NCBI GenBank assembly: GCA_903952135.1
Contig: CAJBER010000198.1
Span: 1-41,846, forward strand
Direction of reading: 5' to 3'
DNA: 41,846 nucleotides
Source of the DNA: an uncultured Algoriphagus sp.
GTDB lineage: Bacteria; Bacteroidota; Bacteroidia; Cytophagales; Cyclobacteriaceae
Shown here: piece after piece, positions 18,566-29,435 of the stretch
How positions within the stretch are numbered: the stretch's first letter is position 1
Layout: every line of letters starts with the position of its first letter
The notes under the pieces: generated by a model
Databases searched by the model: none
Told to the model about the DNA's origin: nothing
What the model saw: the letters and a program-made list of their open reading frames with translations, nothing else
Program-made: the position numbers and the translations under genes

Positions 18566-19243
18566 ATGGCAAACAAAAGCAGTGTTTTTGATATGATTGG
18601 TCCCATCATGATTGGGCCATCATCTTCGCATACTGCTGGCGTGGTTCGAATTGCTCGAGCTGCAATTCGGGTTTTAGGAGGCATTCCTGATGAAGCAAAC
18701 GTGACCTTCTATAATTCCTTTGCCAAAACTTACGAAGGGCATGGAAGCGATCGAGCCATTATTGGAGGACTCATGGACTTCAAAACGGATGATGTCCGAA
18801 TTAAAGATGCATTGGAGTTAGCCAAAGAAAAGGGGTTGATTTACAGCTTCAAATCCATTGGGAACTCTTCAGTCCATCATCCCAATACGATCAAACTCCA
18901 ACTTAAAAAGGGAGAGCGTCAGGTAGAAATCATAGGAGAAAGCTTAGGTGGAGGAGTAATCAATATTTCCGAGGTGGATGGATTTGTAGCCAACTTTTCG
19001 GCACAAAACCATACCTTAATTATCAAGGCAGATGATGCTTCGGGCGCAATTGCCTTCATATCAAGTGTGATTGCGCAAGAAAAAGTAAACATCGCGACCA
19101 TGTCCGTATCCAGAAAAGGGAAACATGACTTGGCCTGCCATGTGATTGAAATGGATTCCGGCATACAAGAAATTACGCGTCAGTACCTCCTTTCCTTGCC
19201 CTGGATCAAGGAACTGATTTACATTCCAGATATTGATCTTTAA
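18566..19243 (+). CDS. sdaAB: L-serine ammonia-lyase, iron-sulfur-dependent, beta subunit
   Basis: L-serine dehydratase converts L-serine to pyruvate and ammonia. This 225-residue protein is the beta subunit of the two-chain type. It begins with SVFDMIGPIMIGPSSSHTAG (SSSHTAG near 19-25), the conserved serine-binding lead region, and it has YNSFAKTYEGHGSDRAIIGGL. A C-terminal ACT-like domain from about residue 147 (HTLIIKADDASGAIAFISSVIAQ) may bind a ligand. The cluster-binding cysteines sit in the alpha subunit, which is not encoded next to it or elsewhere in this window. The following gene starts 26 bp later but is functionally unrelated. Confidence 0.92.
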   Translation: MANKSSVFDMIGPIMIGPSSSHTAGVVRIARAAIRVLGGIPDEANVTFYNSFAKTYEGHGSDRAIIGGLMDFKTDDVRIKDALELAKEKGLIYSFKSIGNSSVHHPNTIKLQLKKGERQVEIIGESLGGGVINISEVDGFVANFSAQNHTLIIKADDASGAIAFISSVIAQEKVNIATMSVSRKGKHDLACHVIEMDSGIQEITRQYLLSLPWIKELIYIPDIDL

Positions 19244-19269
19244 CTTCACAAAACCAACAACAACCACAG

Positions 19270-20625
19270 ATGAAAAAACTTTTTGCATTGTTTTTCTTTG
19301 GGCTACTATTCATCCAACAGGTGAGTGCGCAAACAGAGGTTCCTACAGGACCTTTGGATTTGATCACCTGCGTGGAGATTGCCATAGAAAACAATCTCAC
19401 ACTCAAACGAACTGAGCTCAATCAGCTCATCACGGAGGCCAACCTATTGGAAAGCCAAGGACGAAGATTACCCAGCTTGACTGCAGGCGCCAGTTCAGGC
19501 TACCGTTGGGGTCGATCCATCAACCCAGTTACCAACTTGTTTGAAACTAGAAGAATCGGAAACATCAACCTTTTTGGAAATACTGGAGCTCCAATTTTCC
19601 AAGGCATGCGCATCAACAACAGCATTGGCCAAGCCAAAAGCAATTTGGAATCAGGTCAATACACCTTGGAAGCTACGCGAAATGACATCACTTTGAATGT
19701 GATCAATCTTTTTATTGATGTAGTATTTAACCGAGAGCAAGTAAAAATTGCTGAAAACCAGTTGAGCACCACTACAGAGCAATTGGGTCGTACCCAGCAG
19801 CTGGTGGATGCCGGTTCCCTACCCTATTCGGATTTGTTGGATTTGCAATCTCAAAATGCGACCAACCAGTTGAATATAATCAATGCAAAAAATGGTCTAA
19901 GATTGGCTAAGCTCGCGTTGGCACAGGCACTTCAAATTCCATTTACCGAAAGCTTTGATGTAATCGAACCCGTGTATGAGGTTTCTAAGGAAGCTTTAGC
20001 TTCAGGTACTCCTGCCGAAATATTCGAGATTTCTGTAGCACTAATGCCGCAGATCAAAGCTGCGGAAGCAGATGTGAAAAGTGCAGAATATGGAGTAAAG
20101 ATTGCAAAAGGAGGATTTTTACCTACCCTTGATGCAGGAGTTTCTGCTTTTTCCAACTACGTAGACCAGGCTTTTCTTCCTGGATCGAAGGAAATCATCG
20201 CATTCAATACCCAGGTAGAAAATAACTTTTCTCAGTCTGGAACGCTAAATTTCAGCATTCCCCTATTTACCCGATTCAGCAACAAATCCAACCTACAGCG
20301 TGCTCGCGTACAGCGACAGCTAGCAGAAGTATCTGTTACAGAGGCAAAAAACAGATTGAGACAAGATATTGAGACCGCTTACAATTCTGCTTTTTCCTCC
20401 GAACTTTCCTACCAGGCATCTTTGGTACGAGTGAAGAGCTTAGAAGAAACCTTCCGAATTGCACAACAACGATTTAACTTAGGGGCCATCAATTCCGTTG
20501 ATTTCCAAGTTGCTCAAAACAACTTGTTCAATGCACAGGCCGACCTATTGAATGCGAAGTACACCTATATTTTCAGAATCAAAGTCCTTGATTTTTATCT
20601 TGGTAACCCTATTAATCTAAACTAA
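19270..20625 (+). CDS. TolC-family outer-membrane efflux protein
   Basis: This 451-residue protein has a signal peptide (MKKLFALFFFGLLFIQQVSAQ, cleavage near residue 21) and two repeated long-helix segments typical of TolC channels. They include ITLNVINLFIDVVFNREQVKIAENQL, which forms the first periplasmic coiled coil, and the matching second-half segment FRIAQQRFNLGAINSVDFQVAQNNLF. It would form a trimeric outer-membrane exit duct for a tripartite exporter or type I secretion system. It is 3 bp from the adaptor gene, so both are in one operon. The pump gene is missing nearby, so the cargo is unknown. Confidence 0.92.
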   Translation: MKKLFALFFFGLLFIQQVSAQTEVPTGPLDLITCVEIAIENNLTLKRTELNQLITEANLLESQGRRLPSLTAGASSGYRWGRSINPVTNLFETRRIGNINLFGNTGAPIFQGMRINNSIGQAKSNLESGQYTLEATRNDITLNVINLFIDVVFNREQVKIAENQLSTTTEQLGRTQQLVDAGSLPYSDLLDLQSQNATNQLNIINAKNGLRLAKLALAQALQIPFTESFDVIEPVYEVSKEALASGTPAEIFEISVALMPQIKAAEADVKSAEYGVKIAKGGFLPTLDAGVSAFSNYVDQAFLPGSKEIIAFNTQVENNFSQSGTLNFSIPLFTRFSNKSNLQRARVQRQLAEVSVTEAKNRLRQDIETAYNSAFSSELSYQASLVRVKSLEETFRIAQQRFNLGAINSVDFQVAQNNLFNAQADLLNAKYTYIFRIKVLDFYLGNPINLN

Positions 20626-20628
20626 ACC

Positions 20629-21951
20629 ATGGCTACTAAAAAGTCTAACAAATTGCTTTACTACCTACTCGGCGCAGTAGGTGTAATTATCATTTTTGCC
20701 ATCATCGGTAAACAAGCCGGATGGATTGGCGGCGCCAAAGAAACGGAAGTCGAATTTGCTACTGCCAAAAAAGTGGCCATTGTCGAAAAAGTAAGCAGCT
20801 CAGGAGAAATTCAGCCTGAAGTGGAAGTAAAGCTTTCTCCGGATGTGGCCGGTGAAATCATCGAATTGAATGTACAAGAAGGCGACTCTGTAGAAATGGG
20901 CAAGCTCTTGGTAAAAATTCGACCTGATAACTTCATCTCTGCTTTGGATCGTACCAAAGCCAACATGAATCAGCAGATGGCAAACCTAGCACAAGCACGT
21001 GCTAGCTTGCAGCGTGCGGAAGCACAGTACACTCGCTCTGAGTTGGAGTACAAGCGTCAGCGTACGCTACACCAGCAAAAAGCAATTTCTGATGCTGATT
21101 TTGAGCAAGCTCAAGCCAATTATGTGTCCTCGCAGAAAGACCTTGAAGCAGGGAAGCAAAATGTAATTGCCTCTGAATTCATCGTAAAAAGCTCCCAAGC
21201 TTCGGTTAACGAAGCATCTGAAAATCTTCGTTTGACTAATGTAAACTCTCCAGTATCTGGTATTGTATCCAGCTTGAAGGTAGAGCAAGGCGAACGCGTA
21301 GTAGGTACACAGCAGATGGCAGGAACAGAGATGATGACCATTGCCGATCTTTCCAAAATGGAAGTTCGCGTAGATGTAAACGAAAATGACATTGTAAGAC
21401 TTTCCTTGGGAGACACCACCATCATCGATGTGGATGCCTACTCTGCTTCTGGAAAGAAGTTCAAAGGCATTGTTACCAGCATCGCGAATACCGCAAACAC
21501 CAAGGCATCTCCTGATGCTGTTACGGAATTCAAAGTAAAAATCCGCATCCTCAACGAATCCTATCAGGATTTGGTGAAGGCCGGAAACAAGTATCCGTTC
21601 CGTCCAGGAATGACTGCTTCTGTAGAGATTTTGACCAACTCCAAAAACAATGCACTTGCGATCCCACTTTCAGCGGTAACTACCCGCGAGGAGAAGAAGG
21701 ATAGTTTGGCTACCAGCACGGCCAAGCCAAAAGAAATTGTATTCGTAAGCGAAAATGGCGTAGCCAAAATGCGCGAGGTAAAAACAGGAATCTCTGATTA
21801 CGAAAACATCGAGATCTTGGAAGGACTGAAAGAAGGAGATGAAGTGATTGCAGGCCCTTATTTTGTGGTCAGCAAGGAACTTAAAGAAGGTGACCGAGTA
21901 AAAAAGATGGTTGCTGTAAAACCTGAAGACGCGAAAAAAGAAGAAGAGTAA
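20629..21951 (+). CDS. Efflux periplasmic adaptor (membrane-fusion protein, MacA/HlyD type)
   Basis: This 440-residue protein has one N-terminal membrane anchor (residues about 9-27), then a split lipoyl-like half (EIIELNVQEGDSVEMGKLLVKI) and a coiled-coil hairpin (about residues 105-190, rich in Ala, Gln and Glu). The second lipoyl half follows (VNSPVSGIVSSLKVEQGERV), then beta-barrel and membrane-proximal domains (FRPGMTASVEIL). This is the MacA-like arrangement that bridges an inner-membrane pump to TolC. The C-terminus is Lys/Glu-rich. A strong terminator follows at once, so no MacB-type ABC or RND pump is co-transcribed. Confidence 0.92.
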   Translation: MATKKSNKLLYYLLGAVGVIIIFAIIGKQAGWIGGAKETEVEFATAKKVAIVEKVSSSGEIQPEVEVKLSPDVAGEIIELNVQEGDSVEMGKLLVKIRPDNFISALDRTKANMNQQMANLAQARASLQRAEAQYTRSELEYKRQRTLHQQKAISDADFEQAQANYVSSQKDLEAGKQNVIASEFIVKSSQASVNEASENLRLTNVNSPVSGIVSSLKVEQGERVVGTQQMAGTEMMTIADLSKMEVRVDVNENDIVRLSLGDTTIIDVDAYSASGKKFKGIVTSIANTANTKASPDAVTEFKVKIRILNESYQDLVKAGNKYPFRPGMTASVEILTNSKNNALAIPLSAVTTREEKKDSLATSTAKPKEIVFVSENGVAKMREVKTGISDYENIEILEGLKEGDEVIAGPYFVVSKELKEGDRVKKMVAVKPEDAKKEEE

Positions 21952-21967
21952 GATTCTTATAAATCAA

Positions 21968-22004
21968 AAAAAGCCCTTAGATCAAAATCTAAGGGCTTTT
22001 TTTT
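21968..22004. terminator. Bidirectional terminator between the adaptor gene and galE
   Basis: Stem GCCCTTAGAT (21973-21982) pairs with ATCTAAGGGC (21987-21996) across a 4-base loop. The T-tract on one side and A-tract on the other allow use by both converging genes. Confidence 0.9.
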
Positions 22005-22025
22005 TGTTTAAACGATTGTGTGAAA

Positions 22026-23048
22026 TTAGTTAGCCAATGTCTGCTGCCAGCGCCAGCTATCACGCATGCAATCCTCCAAGCTGTACTTGGGATACCAACC
22101 CAATACTGCATTTATTTTTTGGGTATCAGCCCAGGTTTTAACTACATCTCCTGCTCTTCTCGGACCAATTTCATAGGCTAATTTTAATCCATTGACCTGT
22201 TCAAAGGCATGAATTACTTCCAGTACTGTATTGCCCCTTCCGGTCCCTACATTAAATACATCGTAAAAATCAAGTGGCTTTTCAAAGAGAAAACTGAGTG
22301 CTTTGACATGCGCATCTGCCAAATCCACCACATGGATGTAATCTCGGACGCAACTGCCATCTGGAGTATCGTAATCGTTGCCAAATAACGTGAGTTTCTG
22401 GCGAATTCCAGCTGCTGTTTGCGTAATGAAAGGAACCAGATTTTGTGGGGTACCCATGGGTAGTTCTCCAATTTTAGCACTAGGATGCGCTCCTACTGGA
22501 TTAAAGTAGCGGAGTGCAACCACACGAATTCCAGGTTTGCTCTTGACGTAATCCAAAAGGATGTCCTCGCCGATTTTCTTAGTATTTCCGTAGGGACTTT
22601 CGGCATCTTTTCGAGGGGTTGCCTCGGTCACAGGAAGCACATCTGGCTGTCCATAGACGGTGCAGGAAGAAGAAAATACCAGATTGAAAATCCCTTTTTC
22701 CCGCATAAACTCTAGCAAGACAAGTAAAGAACCCAAGTTATTCTTGTAATAAGCCAAAGGTTGCTGGGTACTTTCTCCTACGGCTTTGAAGGCTGCAAAA
22801 TGAATCACCCCTTCAAGTTGATGGTCTTTTGCGATTTGGTCCAACACCGCTCGTTGATTGCAATCCCCTCTGTAACATGCAAATCGTTTTCCAGTAATCT
22901 CTTCCAAACGATCGAGGACTTCTTCCTGGGAATTTGAAAAATCATCTAAAATAATCGGCTCTAAGCCTGCATTCCAAAGTTCAACCGCAGTATGCGAACC
23001 AATGTATCCGGCACCACCGGTGATCAAAATTTTTTTCATTTCCATCAA
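22026..23048 (-). CDS. galE: UDP-glucose 4-epimerase
   Basis: GalE interconverts UDP-glucose and UDP-galactose for galactose use and cell-surface glycan precursors. The 340 residues form an extended SDR enzyme: NAD-binding GGAGYIG at 11-17, Ser/Thr around 127-130 (SSSCTVYGQ), and the catalytic pair Y153/K157 in SPYGNTK. ALRYFNPVGAHPS, VRDYIHVVDLADAH and FNVGTGRG are classic GalE C-terminal motifs. The true start may be Met4 (23039, MKKILITGG). It stands alone, converging with the efflux genes. Confidence 0.96.
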   Translation of the reverse strand: MMEMKKILITGGAGYIGSHTAVELWNAGLEPIILDDFSNSQEEVLDRLEEITGKRFACYRGDCNQRAVLDQIAKDHQLEGVIHFAAFKAVGESTQQPLAYYKNNLGSLLVLLEFMREKGIFNLVFSSSCTVYGQPDVLPVTEATPRKDAESPYGNTKKIGEDILLDYVKSKPGIRVVALRYFNPVGAHPSAKIGELPMGTPQNLVPFITQTAAGIRQKLTLFGNDYDTPDGSCVRDYIHVVDLADAHVKALSFLFEKPLDFYDVFNVGTGRGNTVLEVIHAFEQVNGLKLAYEIGPRRAGDVVKTWADTQKINAVLGWYPKYSLEDCMRDSWRWQQTLAN

Positions 23049-23114
23049 AAAGATAAGGCCAACAAAACTAGGGAATTTATCCCAAAAGAGCAGTAGATCG
23101 TCGGTGAAGTAGAC

Positions 23115-26100
23115 TTACCGAACCAACAACACAGAACCTTTGAAAGTTACCTGAACCGTGTTGCCTTCCATCAAGTAGCTGTAGGTGGTAGCATAGGCAT
23201 AGGTATCAGTTGGGGCATTGTCGCCTGCGAAAGTTCCATCCCAACCCTCATTTCCTGAATAGACAAGCTGGCCCCAGCGGTTGTAAATCACCATCGAAAA
23301 ATTAACTACACAATTGGAGACTCCAGTAAACTTGCCTGGTGCTTCTGTGGGATTAAAGGCATTTGGCATACGGATTTTGGGAGCTTCCTCGATAACCGTA
23401 CCTGAACCAAAGGATACGCAACCCGCAGCATCAGTTACCTGCACTTGATAGGTTCCCTTTGCCAAACCGGTGGCAAGGTCCGTAAGTTGACTCGAAGGAG
23501 TCCACAAGTATTGGAACGGTCCTGCTGGACCGGAAGGAACCACGAGCAGCTCACCATTGTCTTCTCCAGGACAGGCAGTCTTCGCTAATGTCACATCCAC
23601 AACCAAAGGTGGAGGGGATGTGATTTCAAATGAAACAGGGATTTTACATCCATTCGCATCCGTTACTTCCCAAACGTACTTTTCTTTCTTAAGGGTATCG
23701 AGTTCAAAAACCCCATTGAAAACCTGTTTGCCTCCAAATTCTAAACTGTATGGCGCTACCCCTCCAATCACTTTCAAACTCACCTTTCCATCTTTTTTTC
23801 CAAAGCAGGTAGTGGCTGTTGCGGTAAGTCCAGTTAGTTCCAATAAAGGAGGTTCTTTTACTTCTATTCCTGTGATGTTTTTCTCACAACCAAGACCATC
23901 GGTAACCTTCACCGAGTACAAGCCTGCCTTTAGATTTGATGCGAGCACCGTCTTTAAAGTAGCATCGTGGCTCCATGTAAAGGTATAAGGAGGAGTTCCT
24001 CCATTAGCTATCACTTCAATTTTTCCCGTAGCTTGACCGAAACAAGCCACTGGACTTACTGCCAGAACGGCCAACTTGAGTTCTTCCGCCACTTTGACTT
24101 GAATATCTGGAGCTGTTCCCGCACAGGAATTATCAACCAAACTGTAAGCAGTGTACCCTATCGTACCCGTAACATCTGCTTGGTCCCATACGACAGTGAT
24201 TTTATCCGAGTTTTGACCACTTACTAAGGTTCCACCCTTTACAATCCATTCATATCTCCTACCCGGCAAAGGATCTGGTGCGGAATAGGTGAAGTTAACC
24301 GAAGGATCATAGCACACCTCTTTCTCGCCTAATGCTTCTGTAACCACAATTCGAAGATTGACAACGACAGGTAGTTCCACTGCAGCACCTGGACAACCAT
24401 TGGCAGAGAATGGTAGCACACGCACCTTGGCATTGGTATTGGAGGGACCCCATCGAATAAGTACCGAATCGGAAAAGGCCTGCAGAATCGTTCCTCCTTC
24501 CACTTCAAACAGCATTTTAGAGATATTTTGCTTGTCTTTTACCCGATACATCACCTCTTCTACAAGCGGACAGACAGACTGAGAACCAACCAATTCGACT
24601 TTGGTCTCAAATACCTCCACCTCAAAGGTTGTTTCTTCTTGCTGATCACAAGAATTTGGACTCAAGGAGGCGACAATACTGACTTCATACTTACCTGGTT
24701 TGGTGTAGGTATGTTTAACTGTTTTTCCAATTTTGGTAGCAGTGCCATCTCCAAAGTTCCACACAAAATAGGTGAAGTCTGGATTTTCAGGATTAACCGT
24801 CCAGGAACCCTCCTGATTGAGGCAGGCCACATTATCTCCTACTACATCAAACGCATAGTCAGGATCGGTTTCAAAATTTAAATTAGTCAAAGACGCCCCG
24901 GCTGCATAGCCATAGGACTCAATGTTTCCAAATCCATAAACATAGGCAGCAAAACCAGCTGGATTGGAAAGCGTGTGGACTCCTTGTGTAATTTCTATCC
25001 GTGCAACCTTATAAGCTGGATCTCCAGGAAGCATTTGAAAACTTGCACCCACTGCTACCCCATCCAAACGGGTTTTATTCTCTTCGCCTGCCTTGACTAC
25101 GATATTTACGTAATGATTAACGATAGAAGGCAAGGCGTAGGCGTTGAAGGTTAAATCCGCAAGTAATTGCTCCGTAGGGCTATAAGAGATCATGAAGGGA
25201 TCTCCATTAGTTGCAAAAGGGTCTGTAGGATTATTGCAGGACTGGCTTTTTGAAAATACGGTGACGGACGAAGGCTTAGAGGTATCTATTTTGCCTGACA
25301 CATTCGCTCCAAACTCCAAAGACATCCATTCCCCACGATTCAATACCTTGCCTTGAAGAAGTCCGTTTACCCGAACTTCCGTATTGTCTTCAGATGCCAA
25401 TACTTTAACCAATTCACCGGAAGAACGGCCCAATAATGCAGTATGCACAAAGGAACTTCCCCAGGTATTGATGGGATAGGCTTGCTGGTAGAGGTGGTCA
25501 TTGGCTTGTCCGCAGGCCCCTACTGAGGTCCACTTGTTACCTCCATACACAGCAATTTTTTTGCAATCATCGGCTTTGTCTCCGACTACACGCACTCGAG
25601 ATCCGGTCAAATCTCCACGTGCCTTAATCTGGTAACTCTGCCCGCGATTCAAGGTGATTTCTGAAGGAATTCCCTTAACGTTCCCAGAAATAGAATTTTC
25701 AGTAGTTGTAATTTCGATCCGCGTATTATCCTCGGTGGCCACTACTAAAAGTGTACTTTCATTATTGATATTCAGGTTTGCGGAAGGATTTACCTCAAAA
25801 TGCGAAGTGATGTAATGGTCCTTACCCAAAGCTGTAATCGGTAGTACTACGGTCCCATCTGCACTTCGGTAGCGCTCGTTGATCGCATGAACAGCAATTT
25901 TTCCAGAAGCGGTAATGTGAATCCCTAAGTTTTCAATCACTCCCGAACTCCGATGCAACAAATCCAAAGTAGCAGAGGACAAGCGAAAGGTAAACTGCTG
26001 CCCAGTTGTTAGGGCAAAAGGAGTCGTCTGCCCAAGGTACTCGATAACCCCAGTCGTATTTTCTGTGGCTGTAATCAATAGCACCGCATAATCTGGTGTA

Positions 26101-26234
26101 GCTGGAAGACTTCGGTTGTTCTCCATAAAGCCAACCCAAAATTCCGTTCCGGTGGTGGAAAGCTGCGCATAGCTGGAAAAAGTAGCCGCCAAGCTGAAGA
26201 GTAAAGCAAATACAAGGCGGAAAATGAGGCGCAT
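23115..26234 (-). CDS. Secreted T9SS type B surface protein with IgGFc-binding-like, PKD and SprB-like repeat domains
   Basis: This 1039-residue exported protein has a signal peptide of about 23 residues (FSSYAQ). Residues about 25-445 resemble the IgGFc-binding N-terminal domain family of Bacteroidota (GTEFWVGFMENN, ITALGKDHYITSHFE, YGGNKWTSVGACGQANDHLYQQ). A PKD domain follows near 450-530 (YFVWNFGDGT, then YTKPGKYEVSIVAS). Three SprB-like repeats of about 80 residues start near 725, 800 and 880, each with a Cys-Phe/Pro-Gly step and NGGxxPY/VTDxxGC motifs. The last 85 residues (MPNAFNP, VVNFSMVIYNRWGQLVYSG, GWDGTFAGD) are the gliding-motility-associated type B sorting domain used by type IX secretion. 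It probably functions in adhesion or motility at the cell surface. Confidence 0.88.
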   Translation of the reverse strand: MRLIFRLVFALLFSLAATFSSYAQLSTTGTEFWVGFMENNRSLPATPDYAVLLITATENTTGVIEYLGQTTPFALTTGQQFTFRLSSATLDLLHRSSGVIENLGIHITASGKIAVHAINERYRSADGTVVLPITALGKDHYITSHFEVNPSANLNINNESTLLVVATEDNTRIEITTTENSISGNVKGIPSEITLNRGQSYQIKARGDLTGSRVRVVGDKADDCKKIAVYGGNKWTSVGACGQANDHLYQQAYPINTWGSSFVHTALLGRSSGELVKVLASEDNTEVRVNGLLQGKVLNRGEWMSLEFGANVSGKIDTSKPSSVTVFSKSQSCNNPTDPFATNGDPFMISYSPTEQLLADLTFNAYALPSIVNHYVNIVVKAGEENKTRLDGVAVGASFQMLPGDPAYKVARIEITQGVHTLSNPAGFAAYVYGFGNIESYGYAAGASLTNLNFETDPDYAFDVVGDNVACLNQEGSWTVNPENPDFTYFVWNFGDGTATKIGKTVKHTYTKPGKYEVSIVASLSPNSCDQQEETTFEVEVFETKVELVGSQSVCPLVEEVMYRVKDKQNISKMLFEVEGGTILQAFSDSVLIRWGPSNTNAKVRVLPFSANGCPGAAVELPVVVNLRIVVTEALGEKEVCYDPSVNFTYSAPDPLPGRRYEWIVKGGTLVSGQNSDKITVVWDQADVTGTIGYTAYSLVDNSCAGTAPDIQVKVAEELKLAVLAVSPVACFGQATGKIEVIANGGTPPYTFTWSHDATLKTVLASNLKAGLYSVKVTDGLGCEKNITGIEVKEPPLLELTGLTATATTCFGKKDGKVSLKVIGGVAPYSLEFGGKQVFNGVFELDTLKKEKYVWEVTDANGCKIPVSFEITSPPPLVVDVTLAKTACPGEDNGELLVVPSGPAGPFQYLWTPSSQLTDLATGLAKGTYQVQVTDAAGCVSFGSGTVIEEAPKIRMPNAFNPTEAPGKFTGVSNCVVNFSMVIYNRWGQLVYSGNEGWDGTFAGDNAPTDTYAYATTYSYLMEGNTVQVTFKGSVLLVR

Positions 26235-26338
26235 ACTGATGGACTGGCGGTTTTTAAATATCGCAGTGAATATACTAGACTATTTTCAGAAGTTGATACC
26301 TCTTCCGAGTGGAAACAAAGAAAGATTAGACAGAATAA

Positions 26339-28018
<1,680 letters not shown>

Positions 28019-28037
28019 ATCGTAAGCATTCCAGGTC

Positions 28038-29435
28038 GTGCTGCTCACTGCGATTGTTATTTACTTAGCCATTACCCTTGCTATCGGAGCTTGGTCGTCT
28101 AGGCTAGTGAAAAATTCGAACGACTTTGTATTAGCCGGCCGATCCCTTCCCTTGTTTTTGTCTGCATCGGCCCTATTTGCCACCTGGTTTGGCTCAGAGA
28201 CCATTTTCGGTGCTTCCTCGGTATACCTCGAAGAAGGCCTTCTGGGTGTAATTGAGGATCCTTTTGGAGGAGCACTCTGCCTGATTTTGTTTGGACTTTT
28301 CTTTCTCCGTCCCATGTACCGCATGAATGTGCTGACCATTGGGGACGTGTTTAAGAAACTCTTTGGTGAACGCTTAGCCTTCTTCGCCTCCATCTTTATG
28401 ATTCCTGCCTACTTTGGCTATGTTGCCGCGCAACTGATTGCTTTGAGTCTGGTATTGGGAGCAGTTACGGATCTCAGCCTACTAGAAGGGGCCGTTATTT
28501 CTGCCTTCATTGTCGTTTTCTACACCTTTCTAGGAGGAATGTGGGCCATTTCCATTACCGACTTTATGCAGACTACCTTGATTGTGGTAGGGTTGCTGGC
28601 AGTAGCCTACCTCGTAGCAGACGAGGCGGGTGGTGTACGCGTGATTATTGAAAAAGCTCCGCCTGAGAGCTTCCAATTTTTTCCTGAGGCCAACTTTTCT
28701 GCCTGGACCACCTACTTCGGAGCCTGGATCATCCTTGGATTGGGGAGCATCCCTTCCCAGGATATATACCAACGGGTGATGTCTTCCAAATCTGAAAAGG
28801 TGGCTGTGCAATCCACTTATTTGGCAGGGATATTTTACCTCACCTTTGGTTTGCTTCCACTATTCATTGCCTTGGGAGCCAAAATCCTGTATCCGGAATT
28901 GTACTTGGCAGACAAGCAAATGCTATTGCCTTCCATGGTTTTGCAGCACAGTAACCTTCCTATTCAAGTACTCTTTTTTGGTGCCTTGATCTCTGCCATT
29001 ATGAGCACGACTAGCTCTGGACTTTTAGCCCCTGCGGCCATCATCTCGGAAAACTTGATTCGCCCCTATTTTGGGAAGCATTTATCCGACAAACACTTTT
29101 TGTGGATCCTACGTGCAAATGTGATCTTGGTGGCAGCAGTTGCACTCATCATGGCCTATTGGAAATCAGATATTTACGAGTTGGTAGCTGGAGCGTCTAT
29201 TTTAATGCTCGTCTCCTTATTTGTACCGCTCACTGCCGGAATTTATTGGAAAAAATCCTCTCCTGGAGGAGCCTATCTTGCCTTATTTGTGGGTATGGCA
29301 GCCTATCTTGCGGCAGAATCCTACTTGCCCGATCAAGAAACCCATCTCATTGGGCTTTTCGCTAGTGGACTAGCGATGGTACTAGGAAGCCAGATTTTCC
29401 CTAAAAAAACTTCAACCAACCATGACTTATCCTAA
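28038..29435 (+). CDS. Sodium:solute symporter family protein
   Basis: This 465-residue inner-membrane protein has about 12-13 hydrophobic segments and SSS-family features: NSNDFVLAGRSLPLFLSASALFATWFGSETIFGAS near the start, DIYQRVMSSKS after helix 6, and LISAIMSTTSSGLLAPAAIISEN, the Na+-site helix. This subtype resembles proline/pantothenate-like symporters of Bacteroidota, but the cargo is unknown. The start is GTG 28038, the first in-frame start before the first helix, 19 bp after the ABC-F stop. The 3' end overlaps the methyltransferase gene by 14 bp, so all three plus-strand genes may be co-transcribed. Confidence 0.88.
   Translation: MLLTAIVIYLAITLAIGAWSSRLVKNSNDFVLAGRSLPLFLSASALFATWFGSETIFGASSVYLEEGLLGVIEDPFGGALCLILFGLFFLRPMYRMNVLTIGDVFKKLFGERLAFFASIFMIPAYFGYVAAQLIALSLVLGAVTDLSLLEGAVISAFIVVFYTFLGGMWAISITDFMQTTLIVVGLLAVAYLVADEAGGVRVIIEKAPPESFQFFPEANFSAWTTYFGAWIILGLGSIPSQDIYQRVMSSKSEKVAVQSTYLAGIFYLTFGLLPLFIALGAKILYPELYLADKQMLLPSMVLQHSNLPIQVLFFGALISAIMSTTSSGLLAPAAIISENLIRPYFGKHLSDKHFLWILRANVILVAAVALIMAYWKSDIYELVAGASILMLVSLFVPLTAGIYWKKSSPGGAYLALFVGMAAYLAAESYLPDQETHLIGLFASGLAMVLGSQIFPKKTSTNHDLS

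Noticed and set aside
23557-23988. 143-codon plus-strand ORF opposite the T9SS surface protein
   Set aside because: It is low-complexity, Pro/Ser-rich and antisense to the SprB-like repeats; it is a by-product of that sequence.
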